NCBI RefSeq assembly: GCF_022201045.2
Contig: NC_068558.1
Span: 49,827,501-49,891,500 of the forward strand
Source: Citrus sinensis
Lineage: Eukaryota > Streptophyta > Magnoliopsida > Sapindales > Rutaceae
Length of the DNA stretch: 64,000 nt
Reading direction: 5' to 3'
Positions 1 to 13,477 of the stretch are shown here, piece by piece. Made by a program: the position numbers and the translations under genes. Position 1 is the stretch's first letter. Each line of letters opens with the position of its first letter. The notes below the pieces were generated by a model. It was not told the DNA's origin. It saw nothing but the letters and a program-made list of their open reading frames with translations, and ran no database searches.

Positions 1-3000
1 TGCACAAATATAGACAAACTAACTTTACATGAATAATTAAAATAAATATATCACCTAAGCTAGTGTCTTGAGCTTGAGTCTCAACTTGATAAACATGTCC
101 TTGAGTTGAGTCCTTTGAGCTTGATCTCATATGACTGACGTTTGACATTTAAGAATTAACAAGATTCAAAAGTGTTTTTTATTATATTGCTTCTTATCAT
201 CAAAATCAACGGTTGTAAGATCATTTAGGTTAACAAAAGTATACCATATACCCTTTACTTTTTATTTTTTCTTAATATTCAATAAGCCCTTGGCCCAAAA
301 AATTTAAATGAAAAGATGAGCGAATGGGTCATTTACTTGATATTTGATTTTGAAAATGTAAAATATATATTTATTACAAGAAAATTTATTTAAAAAGGTA
401 ACAAAAGAACAAAAAATCTTATTATTAATTTTTATTCACACCAAAACTTATATTTCTTATTTTGACTGTTTATTTATTTATATTTAATTTACAATAAACA
501 TAAATAAAAATATATTTCATAAAGGTAATATTTTAAAATTATGATACTAGGAGGTTATTGGGTATTATGAAAATAATACTACAATAAGAGAGTAAGTGAT
601 ATTTATTAATTTAATAGGGGAAAATTGACAATCTCCTTAAAATAAATTAACCTAAATGCAATGGGCCAAAGAGATTTGTAGATATGAAAAGAAACTAATC
701 CAAATGGAATGGATTAAAGAGATATGTACATGTGAAAAGAATCATTTAAAAGTTTGATAAATCTTATTTAGGGGTTGGCATTTTAATTATATTAGTCAAT
801 AATAATTATTAATATTCTTAATTATGTAAATCATAATTTTTTATTAATTTTAATTATGTAGATTAAAAATTAGCAACACATGAAACATTATTATTAATAA
901 TATAGTACAAAATTAAAATTTTCTAAGAATAAACTAATTATTATTAATTATTAACATTAACTAAATATAATACTATTAAAATTAAATAAATATATAGTAA
1001 TATTATTTTAAAACAATTCTAACTTAGATTAAATAAATTATCATTTTAATAAATGTAATATTATTAAATAATATTATTCAAATAAATATAATATTATTAT
1101 TTTTAGGTAATTGTAACATTATTTTATTTTAAAAAATATAATTATATTACATTTAATAAAGAAAGGATTAAAAAAAAAAAAGAGCTAGGAGTTGGATTCT
1201 CACTTCTCTCCTTAAATAAGTAAACACTTGAGTGAAAAGAATCTACATTTCTCACTCCCGCTTCAGTAAGTAAATACAACATAAAAATTTTTAGTTTTCC
1301 TTAAAATTTTAAAATTTCAAGTATAATTGTTTCATCTATATTTAACTTTTTTTTTTCTTTTGAATCCATTATTCTTAAACTTTAAGTTTAGTATTTCATG
1401 TATTTAATCAATTCATCTATGTTTAGCATTTTTTCTTTGAATCCTTATTCCTTGCAATTAATTTTCAGAATGCCTAATCCCTGGGCCAAACATTGCATAC
1501 ATATTATTATTATTATTATTTTGATTTTGCGTGCATGTGTGTGTGTGTTAATAAACATAATTTGTGAGATATTGTACATTAAAGTTTAAACTAAGCTTAT
1601 TTGCAGGAAGCATTAGATTGTTGTTCTGTGCATCAAATGGCGAGATATACAATGTTGTTTTCGAGTTTATATAATACCTTAGTGATGAATTTGTCAATAA
1701 AAATTTAGGGTTTGTGATAAATGGTTGTGTAAATTATTTTTATTTTTTAAATTCAATTTGTAGTGTCCTTATCAGTGATTTCGTAAAAGAATATTCAGGC
1801 GATAAAAAATAGAGAGTCCTTTATAAGGTGCAAACAGCCCCACCTATCAATTATATAAACGAGATATTTATTGAAGTGGATTTCACTTCATCTTGTTATT
1901 TCCGTTCTGAATCCATCCGAACCTCTTCGCTATCGCTGCGCAACATGGCCCAAGGCCCTAGGCCCCAGGCCTTCTATATTTCGAACTGAACTTGGAAGCC
2001 TTAACTTTTGCAAAACAATGATTTTTCTATTAATATCTTGTTTAGTGACTGTTAAGACTTGTGAAGAATAAATTTATAGTTTTGTTTAGACAATATGTTG
2101 ATGAAGACTCATGCAATTGATTATTATTTTTTAATTAAAAAGAGGGGTTTGTATGGGAAATTATGATTCTTATATTTTCATAATGGGTTCAACGTGTTCA
2201 AATAACTCCATCCATAAATTATGCACTAATTTTATAACCTCAGTTCAATTAAATTCCAAAATTATTCATAGTCATTGAATCTTCTAACTTATCAACTTTT
2301 ATTTATTGGAAAAAAAATCTGTACTTTTTTTTTTTTTGAGTGAGGTTGTGCAAAGCCATATTAATTTTTAAGCCCTAGTACTTGCTTTAGAATTCAAATA
2401 CAACTAACCAGACAAAGTTTTTATACTAACTTCAATAAATTATAAGAAATAAAAAGATGAAATGATAAGACAATATTGGAGATAAATGTGTATATATTCA
2501 ATTACAATTGCATATATAATCAAACTCAATATTAATTATGCATTATATGGATAAAGAGTGGTAATTTTATGATAAGAGAATTTTATACTTTATTACAACA
2601 AAGGATGAGTTAAAAAAAAAAAGATTTTAAACAGTGTATTTTAGTCTTATATATATTGAAAATTATATTTCTTATATCTTAATCTGTCCTGTACTGTAAA
2701 ACTATTAAAATAAAGAGAGTGTTTTTTTTTTTTTTAATGTTGTAAAGAGAGTGATTGAACCTTGGTTTTGTAAAGGGAATTCTTTATTTCTTTTCAACAA
2801 TCCAAAGAAAGGAATTTTAGTAGTAAAATTGAACGCAACTTGAATTTGCTAATTCTTCTGTTCAGGTTTTGAGTTTTGACATTGCGCGAAAAGCCAAAAA
2901 GATGGAGAAAACAGAGTGGGCATTTTGAAGGCTTATTTTTTATTCGGAGAAGGTCAGAATAAAGTAAAAAAAAATGGAGGGTTGTTAGAAAAGTGAGACT

Positions 3001-3655
3001 TTTGTTATTATAATACCTTTTTATTTTATTTGGCCCTACGTATTAAAAATGGGCTTTTCAGGAAGTCACTCCCTCTAGGCTTATATGTCATGTATAGCCT
3101 TCATGCTTGGGTGACCATCGATCATTAGCCTTCAGGGCTTTGCGATCCAAAAAAACCAAATTCACATGGCATGGCTCATTAAGGAAACACAAAAGAAAAT
3201 GGCCTGTTTTCTGACTAGTGTGATTTATGTGTACAAACTTAGCAAAATGGCATTCTTGTTAACGTTACCTGGATTCTGTAAGTCCAAAGGATAAGTCATT
3301 GCAACAGGCTAGCTTAAAATCTGACATAATAGAATACGATGCTGATAAGACACATCTTCCGTGCCAATGAGATTCGTAATACACTCTCCAACATGGTAAA
3401 ATAAACACAGAAAGGGGCAAAAAAAAAAAAAAAAAGAGAGGCTTAATTGAATCCGCGAGTCATTATCTGATTACAACTGTGAATAAAAAAATATTGCTAG
3501 AAAGAGCATTTATTCATCATCCTATACGAATGACGACCCCAAGCCAAGAGGCCAAATCAAGAGCCAAAAAAATATTCGTTGGGGGCAAAATAACTTGTGG
3601 CTATAAAATCTCGATAGGCATCTGTTAATGTATTTTATATATTAAAAAAAGAAAA
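1..3655. other. AT-rich intergenic region, no gene seen
   Basis: Very AT-rich sequence with poly-A/T runs and no reading frame of convincing composition. Two short frames (1398-1589 and 1871-2071) have no recognisable motifs and look random. At about 659-745 there is an imperfect tandem duplication of roughly 45 bp built on a 'ccaaagagat' core. The part next to 3655 should include the 3' UTR of the minus-strand desaturase gene. Confidence 0.6.
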
Positions 3656-3662
3656 ACACAAC

Positions 3663-5006
3663 TCAGCCATGAGTATTAAGAGCTTCCCAAAGCAAATTCT
3701 TGGGGACAGGGTTTGTGAGGTCCCGAGCTTGCAGAGCAGCACCCCTCAGAGTCCTAATGGTCCACACATTGGCCTCAAAGAAGGACAAACTTCTGTAAGG
3801 CATATTGTGCTTCTTGCAAAGATCCCTCACCACCGGCGAAATCTTCCTCAATTGGCACCTTGGCAACCTTGGAAACAAATGATGCTCTAGCTGAAACTGC
3901 AACCCACCATGAAACCAATCCATCCAAGATGAGCAAGCAATATCCAATGTCCCACTTGTTTGCTTCTCAAACCAGTCATTCCCTTTAGGCGGACCAAGAT
4001 ACACATTTGCAGCAAAGTGGTTTAAACAAAACTGAATGTGTTGGATGGCCGTGACAGTAAAACTTGCCATCACAAACATCACCCTTTCAGGCCAGTTTGG
4101 TAGATATGAAACTAGAAGTGGGAACCAAGTCCAAAAGACAAGAGTACCCATGATGTTCAAGGCTCTATCTGGGACCTTACGCTTTGAAAACAATAACAAA
4201 AGTGTCTGTAAATATAAATTTACTCTGGCCACACACATAACAGGGTAAAATGTCCAATGCTGGTAACTCACAAGGAATCTAGCGACAGGATCGAAATCTA
4301 ATTTTCTACCATAGAAGACAGATGTAATTGAATTAAATAAACGCGTAGATACCGCAAAAACTGGGATGTGTTGAAGATCTGGATCGTAATCAAGGCTGTT
4401 GCAAGCAATGTGGTGGGCATTGTGAGTCCACTTCCACCAAGCAATGCTGATTCCTGTTAAACAATTTCCTGAAATAAGCTGAGCAATTTTGTTAAACTTA
4501 GGACTTGTCATAACCTGATAATGCCCGGAATCGTGACCAACATAAGCACTTTGAATCCAAAGAAACCCCAACAACATGCCTGAACCCAAATGAGCCCAGA
4601 CGCTCTCACAGCACAAAACGCCATAAACCACAACAACAAACATCAATGCTACACATGTAAGGGCACAGGATGCCACGTGTTGTTTCTTTTCAAACATACC
4701 CTGTTTGGCAAACTCAATGTACAGTCTCCTGTAATCTTTTGAGATTTCAGATACTTCGAAATCTTGAACATAATAGCCTGTAAAAAGTTTATCAAGATAT
4801 TGCCAAGCGGTTCCTGGATGATACGCTATAAACGCATCGGTAACATCTTGGCCAGCCAAATTCAAGAGCGGAACGTCGCCGCCAGGATGTTGTTTTGCCC
4901 ATTCTGTAACGTCGTAAACTTTCCCCTGTATAGAGATCCACAAATCTTCTGCCTTGTTGTGGGTTCTAAGCTCTTCAGCCGTTATGTATTTTTTCTCGGC
5001 CTCCAT
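3663..5006 (-). CDS. SLD1: Delta-8 sphingolipid desaturase (cytochrome b5 fusion)
   Basis: Single-exon frame of 447 aa. By family, this ER membrane enzyme desaturates the long-chain base of sphingolipids (t18:0 to t18:1 delta-8), using its own cytochrome b5 domain as electron donor. The N-terminal b5 domain (about 8-80) has the haem-binding HPGG motif (His40) and the second haem His at 63 (AYHPG). Hydrophobic segments at about 112-133 and 143-156 precede the desaturase core. All three histidine boxes are present: HDSGH (158-162), HNAHH (195-199) and QLEHH (372-376); Gln in place of the first His of box three is the hallmark of front-end desaturases. Length and lack of introns fit plant SLD genes. 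The start at MEAEKKYITAEEL gives the usual short lead into b5. Delta-6 front-end desaturases are related, but in a land plant with this overall sequence SLD is the better call. Confidence 0.93.
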   Translation of the reverse strand: MEAEKKYITAEELRTHNKAEDLWISIQGKVYDVTEWAKQHPGGDVPLLNLAGQDVTDAFIAYHPGTAWQYLDKLFTGYYVQDFEVSEISKDYRRLYIEFAKQGMFEKKQHVASCALTCVALMFVVVVYGVLCCESVWAHLGSGMLLGFLWIQSAYVGHDSGHYQVMTSPKFNKIAQLISGNCLTGISIAWWKWTHNAHHIACNSLDYDPDLQHIPVFAVSTRLFNSITSVFYGRKLDFDPVARFLVSYQHWTFYPVMCVARVNLYLQTLLLLFSKRKVPDRALNIMGTLVFWTWFPLLVSYLPNWPERVMFVMASFTVTAIQHIQFCLNHFAANVYLGPPKGNDWFEKQTSGTLDIACSSWMDWFHGGLQFQLEHHLFPRLPRCQLRKISPVVRDLCKKHNMPYRSLSFFEANVWTIRTLRGAALQARDLTNPVPKNLLWEALNTHG

Positions 5007-5009
5007 TAA

Positions 5010-7600
5010 GGCAGCAGATTGAAAAATTGGAAAGTGTTGTGGGGGAAGATAGGTTATGCCACCTGGGAAGCAAAATCAAATCAAGAAAATCCCGCAAGTT
5101 TTGCTCAAAGTGAAATAGCAAGGGATGTGATGATTTGGTTTGCTTTCGGTTTTTGAGATCTCTATTTTTATTTTTTCCCTCTCTGTGTTTCTTCGGAGCG
5201 TTTTTTATGATAATATTTTTGGGCTCTTTATCAGCGAGGGTTGCGGCTAAACGGTCATTTTGGTATGTTTCGTGGTAGGATACGTGTTGAGTAAAGTTGA
5301 GGTCGTCGCCATTCGCTTGTTTTAACCCTCCAAGTTATCTTCGTGCGGTTAACAGTAATCATATGTAGATAATAACATTCCGCTCCCTTTTTTTATTATG
5401 TTTAACCAAATAAGGGTATGCTTCTTTTATTTATATTGAATAAATCTCTTAAAAGTTGAATTTTAATTAGTATAAATATACGATACAATTTATAAATTTA
5501 TGTGATTACGTTATTATTTAAACTGAATTCATATATTTCATTTATTAATTAATCATCCTACATCTTAATTCAAAGTTTCTAGCACACCGTCCTAATTGTA
5601 AAATACTAATCCTACCATATGTTCAAATTGCTTTACGGATTTTGAGAGCATTCTAGTTCTAGGGATTTTTAAGTGTGGACCTATTTGATACAGATAAATA
5701 AACTAATGTCTTTGATGGAAATACATAAAAAGTTAGGAAGCGGATGTTATTAGTCCTATCAACCAAATAACCTTTTTTCTTATTATAAAAGGTCAAAAAA
5801 AAAAAAAAAACCTTTTCTTTTAAGCAAAACCTCAATCATGTTTTTAAGAAGTGGGCCAACAGTTTGTCAGCCTGTGGCAGCACACGCTGTCGTCGTAGTC
5901 TTCCGGACGCGTTTTGGAGATATTTTTCCGGAATATTAATCGACTGCGTTGGAGATATTTTTTTCCGGAATAATAATCGCCTGCATTGTGAAAAGTGATT
6001 CCACATTTGTACCTGCGCTGTCAGCCTATTGACAGACAAAATTATTAAATTTCACAGTTATTCCCTGAAATACCCTTTATCTTCTTTTTCTTTTTCTTTT
6101 TTTTGTTTTTGAATCCGTCCTTGAGATAGTTAAATCCAAAGTACTCATTTTTACAATTAAATTTCAACTATTTTGTAAAACCACCGTTTTAATGAAGGGA
6201 GCCAGCCAAATTTAAGTAATGTTTTCTATTTTTTACTTTATAAGAAAAATTTAAAATGTCGGATGTTTGTCTTCTCAACAATCACGAATATGTTGTTGGA
6301 AGTAAAATTTAATCTTCCATTTAACCCATTATATTCACTCGGTTAATTTATTGATTTACGTTGTAGAAAATCGGAAATGCGAATATGCTGATTTGGAGAG
6401 GCCAATAAAACGTGTGGGCAGAGTGCTTGCCAACACTTACGCTATATATCCCTCACCTGGAAGCTCGCATCGATGATCTTGATTCTTGAGAACCAACGCA
6501 CGTAACCAAAAAGTCTCATTAGTCCCTCTCAAAAAAAGAAAAAAGTCTTATTAGTCAGTTGGGAAAAGATAATGTCATGTTTGGCAATTTACTAAGAAAA
6601 TGTCATGTTTGGTAATTTACAGCTGTATATTTTCCAGATTTAGAACAGAGATTTGCTCTGTGACGGTGAAAAGACAGTAACTGAATATTTTAAGCCTATA
6701 GGCTACAGCCAACGCGAGCAGCACGTAACGTCTTTTACAACTATTCCTCGTGAAAATGGCATGGCAAGTACCTGCATTACTGCACATCCATGTGAGACTC
6801 TTTCAAATATGTCTGCCTGCCCCCGCCCATGATACCGCCATTAATTCTCCCCTGTTTTAGTTATAATCTTTCTTTTTCTTTCCCATTCTTCGTTTATATT
6901 ATATTTTAAGAGATCTTGTTTGATAATCTATTGAGTAAATATATTTTATTTTCCAGTAGCGAAGATATTTTGTAGTTTCAAATTTTATATTGGGAATCGT
7001 CTATAGTTGGCCCTCGAGAAGATCGGCGAAAGGTATCTTCCCACCCTCCAGATGTGGACGTTAATATGTAGCTGTAACGAATCAGCTTCATTGACACAAA
7101 AAAAAAAAAAAAAGAGGCCATTTTTCTTTAACTATAACAATTATTAATTTTACTTACTTTCCTTCAAATTTATCTCACCTCATAAAAAAATTGCAAGACA
7201 TATCATATAACCTGATCGCCTGTAGGTACGAGGATAATCCTGTCATTATAAGGAAACCAGCTGTCGTGATTTTCTCTTTGGTAGGGCTAAAATGATGTGA
7301 AATTGCGACCACAATCGAAAAGGAAATATAATATTCTTTTTTTTTTTATGTGGAAGCATAGCAGAAGTTCAAAGGCGCATGAGGGATAAAAAGGCGTGAC
7401 GCGATAGCATGTGTTAGCCATTGGGCTACAGCAGGCAATTCGAGCTACTCTTTCCTCTTTCTTGACCTCAACATGTTTCTAGTAGTATTATAAAATGTAT
7501 GTTAAGGGTCCCAATATATTCTAGGTTATAATACTATCTACAAAATTATGAACACTTATAAAAATAACAGCATGTGTTACATATTGTAGCACAGAACAAT
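5010..7600. other. Intergenic region between desaturase and chitinase remnant
   Basis: No supported gene. The first 300 bases are the promoter and 5' UTR side of the minus-strand desaturase. A short imperfect tandem duplication lies at about 5909-5985 (two copies of a unit with 'ggagatatttttccggaat'), and another small one at about 6560-6622 built on 'aatgtcatgtttgg'. The rest is AT-rich with poly-A runs. Confidence 0.55.
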
Positions 7601-8405
7601 ATGTACATCGTTTATAATAGAGGCACTGATATCCAATTTGATCATCACAGTACTTGAACCACAACTTTACGCATCCATATTTAGCAGAACATTCAATGGC
7701 AAGAAGCAATTTTGAAGTAAGAACAGCCACGGGAGTAATGCCAATTCCAGCTCCTGCACGAGCAGCAGGAAGTCCCAAGAAAATTTTGGTAGGAGGAATA
7801 TATGTATGAAGTCCAGTGATTCCATGCACTTTCAAGATTTCCAAGGTCTCTAGATGAGTATTGGCATGGAGGATGTGTTGTAAAATTGGACCAAAACGCA
7901 ATCGAATGGACCCGTTTTAAGGCACCCTTAATCCAAGCATCAGGGTAAGGACATTGCGTAACTGCTGTTAAGTACATTTTCTTGCCTTGCAAGATCATCC
8001 GAATGCTGATTTGTGCCTCCTCCAATATCAAAATCAATTCCATCCAAATTAGAGGCGTCAGCAAGCGAGCGAGAGGATGATTGTCCCCCCCGAAGAAGTT
8101 GTCCAAAGATCGAAAGCTTCACTCCTCACTTTGATTCCTTTTGCTTGACAGGATTTAATGTCGGCGCTTAGACTGGTGCAGCCGTTGCGGTATGGATTAC
8201 AAAGGCCAGCAAGAGGTTGACTTGCTTTCAAAACATTGGAAGAAAGGCCATGTTCAGAAAATCATAGTTGCTTGTAACGCAAGTCTCCACCAAGATACCT
8301 TCATTTCCATTCTTGGCCCAATCGATTGCAATTCCACCGGCATCAATACCCGGTCACTAGAATTAAGATTGCACTGAAGAGTGATGCATCAGTTTCTAAC
8401 GCCAT
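7600..8405 (-). pseudogene. Broken class III acidic chitinase copy
   Basis: Minus-strand sequence from ATG at 8405 follows the intact chitinase at 17.0-17.9 kb through its length, but in three frames. Recognisable pieces in order: a signal-peptide-like start ending in a stop (8405-8344), the mature N-terminus 'DAGGIAIDWAKNGNEG', a Cys segment, the catalytic segment 'LDGIDFDIGGGT' near 8030, 'YPDAWIKGAL', 'PPCQYSS' and the C-terminal 'IFLGLPAARAGAG' and 'SAKYGCVKLWFKYC' parts. There are at least one early stop and several frameshifts, so no functional protein is expected. The catalytic Glu of the family DGxDxDxE motif is Gly here. It is the distal member of a three-copy tandem array on one strand. 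Confidence 0.85.
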
Positions 8406-10303
8406 TTTGCACTGTTTGCTTTTATTAATTCACTCAATAGCAACTAGTGTTAAGTATTTACCAAGCTATTGTTTCTCATGTGTTTAACTTATCGAAGAAG
8501 TATGTCTTCTTTTTCCCCTTTTTTTTTTTTTGAGTACGTGACTTTACTATTGAAAAAAATTGCAGTGAGTGAACAATTAAAACAACAGCACATAAATGTG
8601 AATTCAATAAGTACATAATTGAAACAACAACAGAAGTTAATAAAGGAGCTACTGGAAATTGTAGAAACAACAACAATTAAATTGAAAAAAAATGAAATAG
8701 GAAAATCCGAGACCTGTTAAAATAGTTTCCTTAAAACAAATTTACTAACTACTATGGTGCTTTTAGTTTTGTTGGTATCTGTCTCCCAAGATACTATCTG
8801 TTAAAAAGGGAACGAATTATTTGTCAAGCACGAACAAATAATTCCAGCGAACAGCAACAGAGTAGATTCTCGATCAAAACAGAACGACAACATTTGAAGT
8901 GCTCTGTGTGTATTTTGTTGTCTCAAACATTAAACAAATGAGGAAGACTGCCTTTTTATACACATGAGGGTATGCGCAACTTTAATTTCCTAATTCAATA
9001 TATGAATTAATTTTGTTTCTGTAACAACCCATTGAATTGAAAAATTCAATTTTGTAACATCTCAATAATTAAGTATCTATATATGTAAAATTTTAAGTGA
9101 TTTTGGGCCGACATTCGTGTATGCAGGATGTGCGGGCGCACACCACTTCAACCAAATCGGTCTTGGATATGCACCCCTCCTGCGCACGTGCGTGTGGATA
9201 GAGCCTCTATCTTTAAAATTCTTGCTTATACATGGATAAATATATATATATAAACACAAATGTCTTAACTTATTTTTCTCTTGTGGGACAAATTCTATTT
9301 CCTTTTAAATTTCCAACTTCAAGGGTGCACTTTTAGAGTCAATTTCTCATTTACCTAAGCATAATTTTGAGTGAATAAATATACCATTTCGTAGTGTTCG
9401 TGGAGTAGAATCCGAACATCTCGAGATTTTCCACTTTGCTTAGGTGGATCCCACTCAAAATGTGCCCTCAAAATAACATATTAGTATGTTATATTTTTTC
9501 AACATTTACAGACTACAATCATTGGTTATCCCTATTTGATTTGCTCGATCTTTGGACAACATGTATGTGATTTCATGCATTTAACATGTTAAGAAATAAT
9601 AAGGATATCAACAACCTATAATGTTCCGTTATATGTAATACAAGATATTATACTCATGGTGCATCTACTAAACGGGAATCAAAATAGGTTGGAATCAAAA
9701 TAAGCAAGAATTGGAATGAGAATCAAAATAAGTCATTTATTTGAATTGTAGGAGTCGAAATCATAATAGACTCTATTCCCATTAATGTGTTTTACTTTAT
9801 TTTGGAATCGGAATTGGACTAAGTTAAATTGTTACAAATTTTACTAAAAGGTCCTTAATTAACTATTGTCATAATTATTATTTTGTATTTTAATTATTGT
9901 GATTGTTATTATTAAAAATGAGTAATAATAATAATAATAATAATAATCCCTTTAAAAAATAATAATCAAAATTAGAATCATCATCATCAACAACAACAAG
10001 AGTGACAACAACGAATCATCATCGTCGGCATCATCATCATCATTAGATTAGAACTGTGCCCATTGGAGATGAAATCGATATGGAGATGAAACCGGCAACC
10101 AGCAATTGTTCCACATCCGACGGACTAGTAACAAAAAGGACGGTGGTTGATTTTGGCAACAACAAGGAGTTTGGCTTGTGACGACATTCGGCTGGATGGA
10201 GATTGAGGAGTTTAGTCAGGGATTTTTTTATTTTAAATTTTTTTATATTTATATTTTTTTTATATAAAGGGAGGGCATTTTGGAAACTTTAAAATGTCAA
10301 TGG

Positions 10304-10556
10304 GGGTAGAATTTAAACTCTTGAAAATGAGAGATTAATTCCCACTCTATTTAGAAATCAATCTCCTATTTCTTATTCTCAAATTAGACGAGTTCTACGA
10401 TTTCGATTCCTATTTTCCATTCTACAAAAATAAGGGTAGAATTTAAACTCTCGAGAGTGGAAGACTAATTCCCACTCTCTTTTGGGAACCAATCTCTCAT
10501 TCTTCTTACTTAAATTACTATGAATTTTACTATTTCGATTTTTATTTTTGTTTTTA
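10304..10556. repeat. Imperfect tandem duplication, about 130-bp unit
   Basis: Two diverged copies, 10304-10433 and 10434 to about 10556. Both begin 'gggtagaatttaaactc' and continue with 'taattcccactct', 'caatctc' and 'atttcga' in the same order. The flank (about 9670-10300) carries repeated 'ggaatcaaaata' words. This suggests an old degraded repeat element, family not identified. Confidence 0.6.
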
Positions 10557-11383
10557 TTATGTGAAATAAATATTATCAATAATTTTAATTTTTTAATCTA
10601 AAAAATAAACACATCATCAAGATAATGTTCACTCTTTTGGTCCCTCACTTTCGTCTAGTACTCACCACTCACTCTGTTCAATTGTAACTTCACCGGGATC
10701 ATCAACTTAGACTCAATGAGAAAATGACAAATGCATGGACAATAATGAGCAGCCAATTATCGTTGTCTAATTTATTTATGCGTCTCGATCATGTACTTAT
10801 TGAGAAGATATTTTTGGCTTGGAAGAACTTGCACGTTGTTGTCCACAGAGCCGGTCCGGCAGACTTCATTGACCAACTTGCGGTATTTTTCTTTTTCTGT
10901 TGAGTGGTGTTGTCACCTTTCAAACTTAAAGTTCATTCAGTGGCTACAAAAAGTCTTGCCCTCTTTTGACTTGCGCTTGCACATTGTAAAATCTCCGGAG
11001 AATAGGGTGCTTCTTCGACTTGATCAACGGTCCTGATTCTCATGAATTCGGAAAGAGTTAAAAGTGAAGTCCAAAATGAAGAATAAGATAATATTTCCAA
11101 GTCGTTGATGATATTAATCGATTGATTTTTTATGTGGTTCTCTTATTGGACATTTTAACAATTGCAATTAAAGCCATTGGTTGAAATATAGTTTGAATCT
11201 TTCAAAAGAAGTTGAAAAGGCATCAAAGGAATATATTGTCTTTATAAAGAATGGAATTATAAATTCATATTTTATAGATAAACAGTTATTTGAAATGAAG
11301 ACTTATCAGTTTCTTTTAGATTTTACGAATTTAATGTCATATACCTTTAAATAATAGTACATAGGTAAGATTCAATCACTCTA

Positions 11384-11607
11384 TTTTTTTTTGTCTGAAT
11401 CACGAGGTGGTCTTGAGTGGGCCCCAATTATGAGAGGCACTTTTAAACCTGTATCGCAACCCAAACTAATCCCCGCTTGTATCAGATCGGCCTATAAGAG
11501 GTAAAATACTGGTCAAAGTAGTGACTTTATACGAGAGCGGAGCTTGAACCCCTAACCTCTCTTAAGGAGTGAGAGTACCGAACCACTCGCACCAATCAAC
11601 TTTGGTT
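11384..11607 (-). mobile_element. tRNA-derived SINE with target-site duplication
   Basis: Flanked by direct repeats 'aatcactcta' at 11374-11383 and 11608-11617. On the minus strand the element starts at 11607 with an RNA polymerase III box A-like stretch ('ttggtgcgagtggttcgg') followed by a box B-like 'gggttcaagctcc', and ends in an A tail (the T run at 11384-11392 on plus). A tRNA-like head, A tail and TSD together make a SINE the best call. Length is about 224 bp. It lies in intergenic DNA. Confidence 0.75.
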
Positions 11608-13477
11608 AATCACTCTATTTTTTTAATTATTAACTATTAATTACTAGATGAATTTTGTTAAGATAATTCTAAATATAATAAAATGAATGCTATATATATA
11701 TATATATAATAAGAGTGGTGCTATTAAGACATACCCCTCCAAAATCCAGCCATTTAAAGGGTATTTTCAAACAAACACATTAATTTCTTGATAAAATAAT
11801 TTGTCTGTTTATCTTTCTCACTCTATCTCCTTTTCTTTCTCCAGCCCAAGAATCTCAAACTCTGTATACTGTTTAACGCATTTGGTTTTATCTACCATCG
11901 TCTTTTTTGCTGCTTATTTTCTTTAGAAACAAAATCCCAAATGGTTTCTTTATTTAGTTTCTTAAAATTTGAAAACACACCACAATACACAAGTTTAATA
12001 GTTTCCACTGTCTTGGATGAGAATTTTGAAAATAAATATGACTATAAGAAGGATATATAAAATTAAGGATTAGCAAGCTTTTTGCTAATTTCTTTTTTCA
12101 GATGCAAGTTTCATAATTACAAATGAGATATATCTAAAATAGGGTGTGAATATTTATAAATTAGAGATAAATTATGTCTTAACCAAGGATAAAAATGTAA
12201 AAATAGATAAAAATAAGTTTCATAAGATTATTAGTGGGGTGCCAGTAGCGCCATCTATAAAATAATTAAGTCCGTGCTAAAATAATATGTTTTCTAAAGA
12301 TTTAATCTAGGTAATGCCCAGCTACTTGGCATTGGAGAGATTGAGCAACGTGAACTTCTACCCACCGGGCTGGCACTTTGTACAATAAGAGTCCTGTAAT
12401 GGAGAAAAATGATAGAATATCAACCAATTGATACATGCATGACATATGTAATTAAATTTAATATAATTACTATTTATATAATAATTTTTTAAAAATAAAC
12501 ACACACATATCATAACATTATTTATTTATTATATAACTGACATGATACCTTATTCTAGAATTTCTCTGTAATGGGAACTGCTTGCACTACTTCGGATCTC
12601 TTTCTTAATAGCAAAGGTGACTTTGAAGCATTGTGAATTGTGAAGGTTATGTATACGACAGCTGGCAGTGATGTGTTCCTCAATGGAGTTAAATTGCCTA
12701 AATTTGCGATAAAAATAATCCAGGGAAATTTGAAAAGTAAGTCCTTAACAGGGTTATTTTGCCAACATGACTTAATTAGTTATTTAGTTTGATCTCACAA
12801 GATTGTGAACTTCACAGTGCAACAGAAAGATGAATTTAGCAACTAATAGTATAATTTAAAATTATGTAAACTTTTGTTTCATGTAAATGTCTTAAAGAAC
12901 AGTTATGATCAGGTGCTCACAATCGCATACCTTATCAACATTCTTCAGAGTGAGTTACTATTTACTACTATTTTACACTTTGCACATAGAATTAGTCCAC
13001 AAAGTGTAAATATCTAAAAGTTGGGCGCATTTATTTCCAATCAAATTCAAATTTAGTAGATATTTAAAAGTTGTTAATATAAGATGTAGATTACAAAGTA
13101 CTTTATACGCACAATTATTACAAACTATTTTATTCACAGTTAAGGACATAGGAAATATTGTGGGTACCGGACCCTATATTAATCGTAGGTTTTATCTTCT
13201 GTGGGATACTCTCGCAGAATTAGAATCGATCTTGAGATGGGAGGGCAACTCTTGGGCTAGCAACATTTTGTTCATTTGTATTGTGTTTTTTTTTTTTTTT
13301 TTTTTTTGGGGGTAGGACTGCAATAATTTGAAATCACCACCATAAATATTTTTATAAGCAAAACATGAAATATAATAATTTTATTAGATAGTATATCTGA
13401 AGTCTAAAAGTACATAGGTAATAGAACCAGAAAAGCATGATAACAGCATATGTTTACATAATGATATAAGCAACAGG

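Larger units (their letters stand above)
8410..13470. other. Intergenic region with repeats, no gene seen
   Basis: Long AT-rich spacer between two broken chitinase copies. It holds a tandem duplication (10304-10556), a tRNA-derived SINE (11384-11607), an (AAT)n microsatellite near 9921-9946 and an (AT)n tract near 11690-11708. The stretch of about 8700-9480 has an LTR-like look (mixed composition, short ORFs only), but I found no paired termini. A poly-T run of more than 20 bases lies near 13288-13307. I see no coding gene. Confidence 0.5.

Noticed and set aside
7330-7450. Possible further SINE on minus with poly-T at its left
   Set aside because: A box A-like stretch ('gtagcccaatggctaaca') and A tail are present, but box B is poor and no target-site duplication could be found.
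8700-9480. Possible LTR remnant between chitinase copies
   Set aside because: The composition resembles an LTR, but I found no TG...CA termini, matching partner or target-site duplication.
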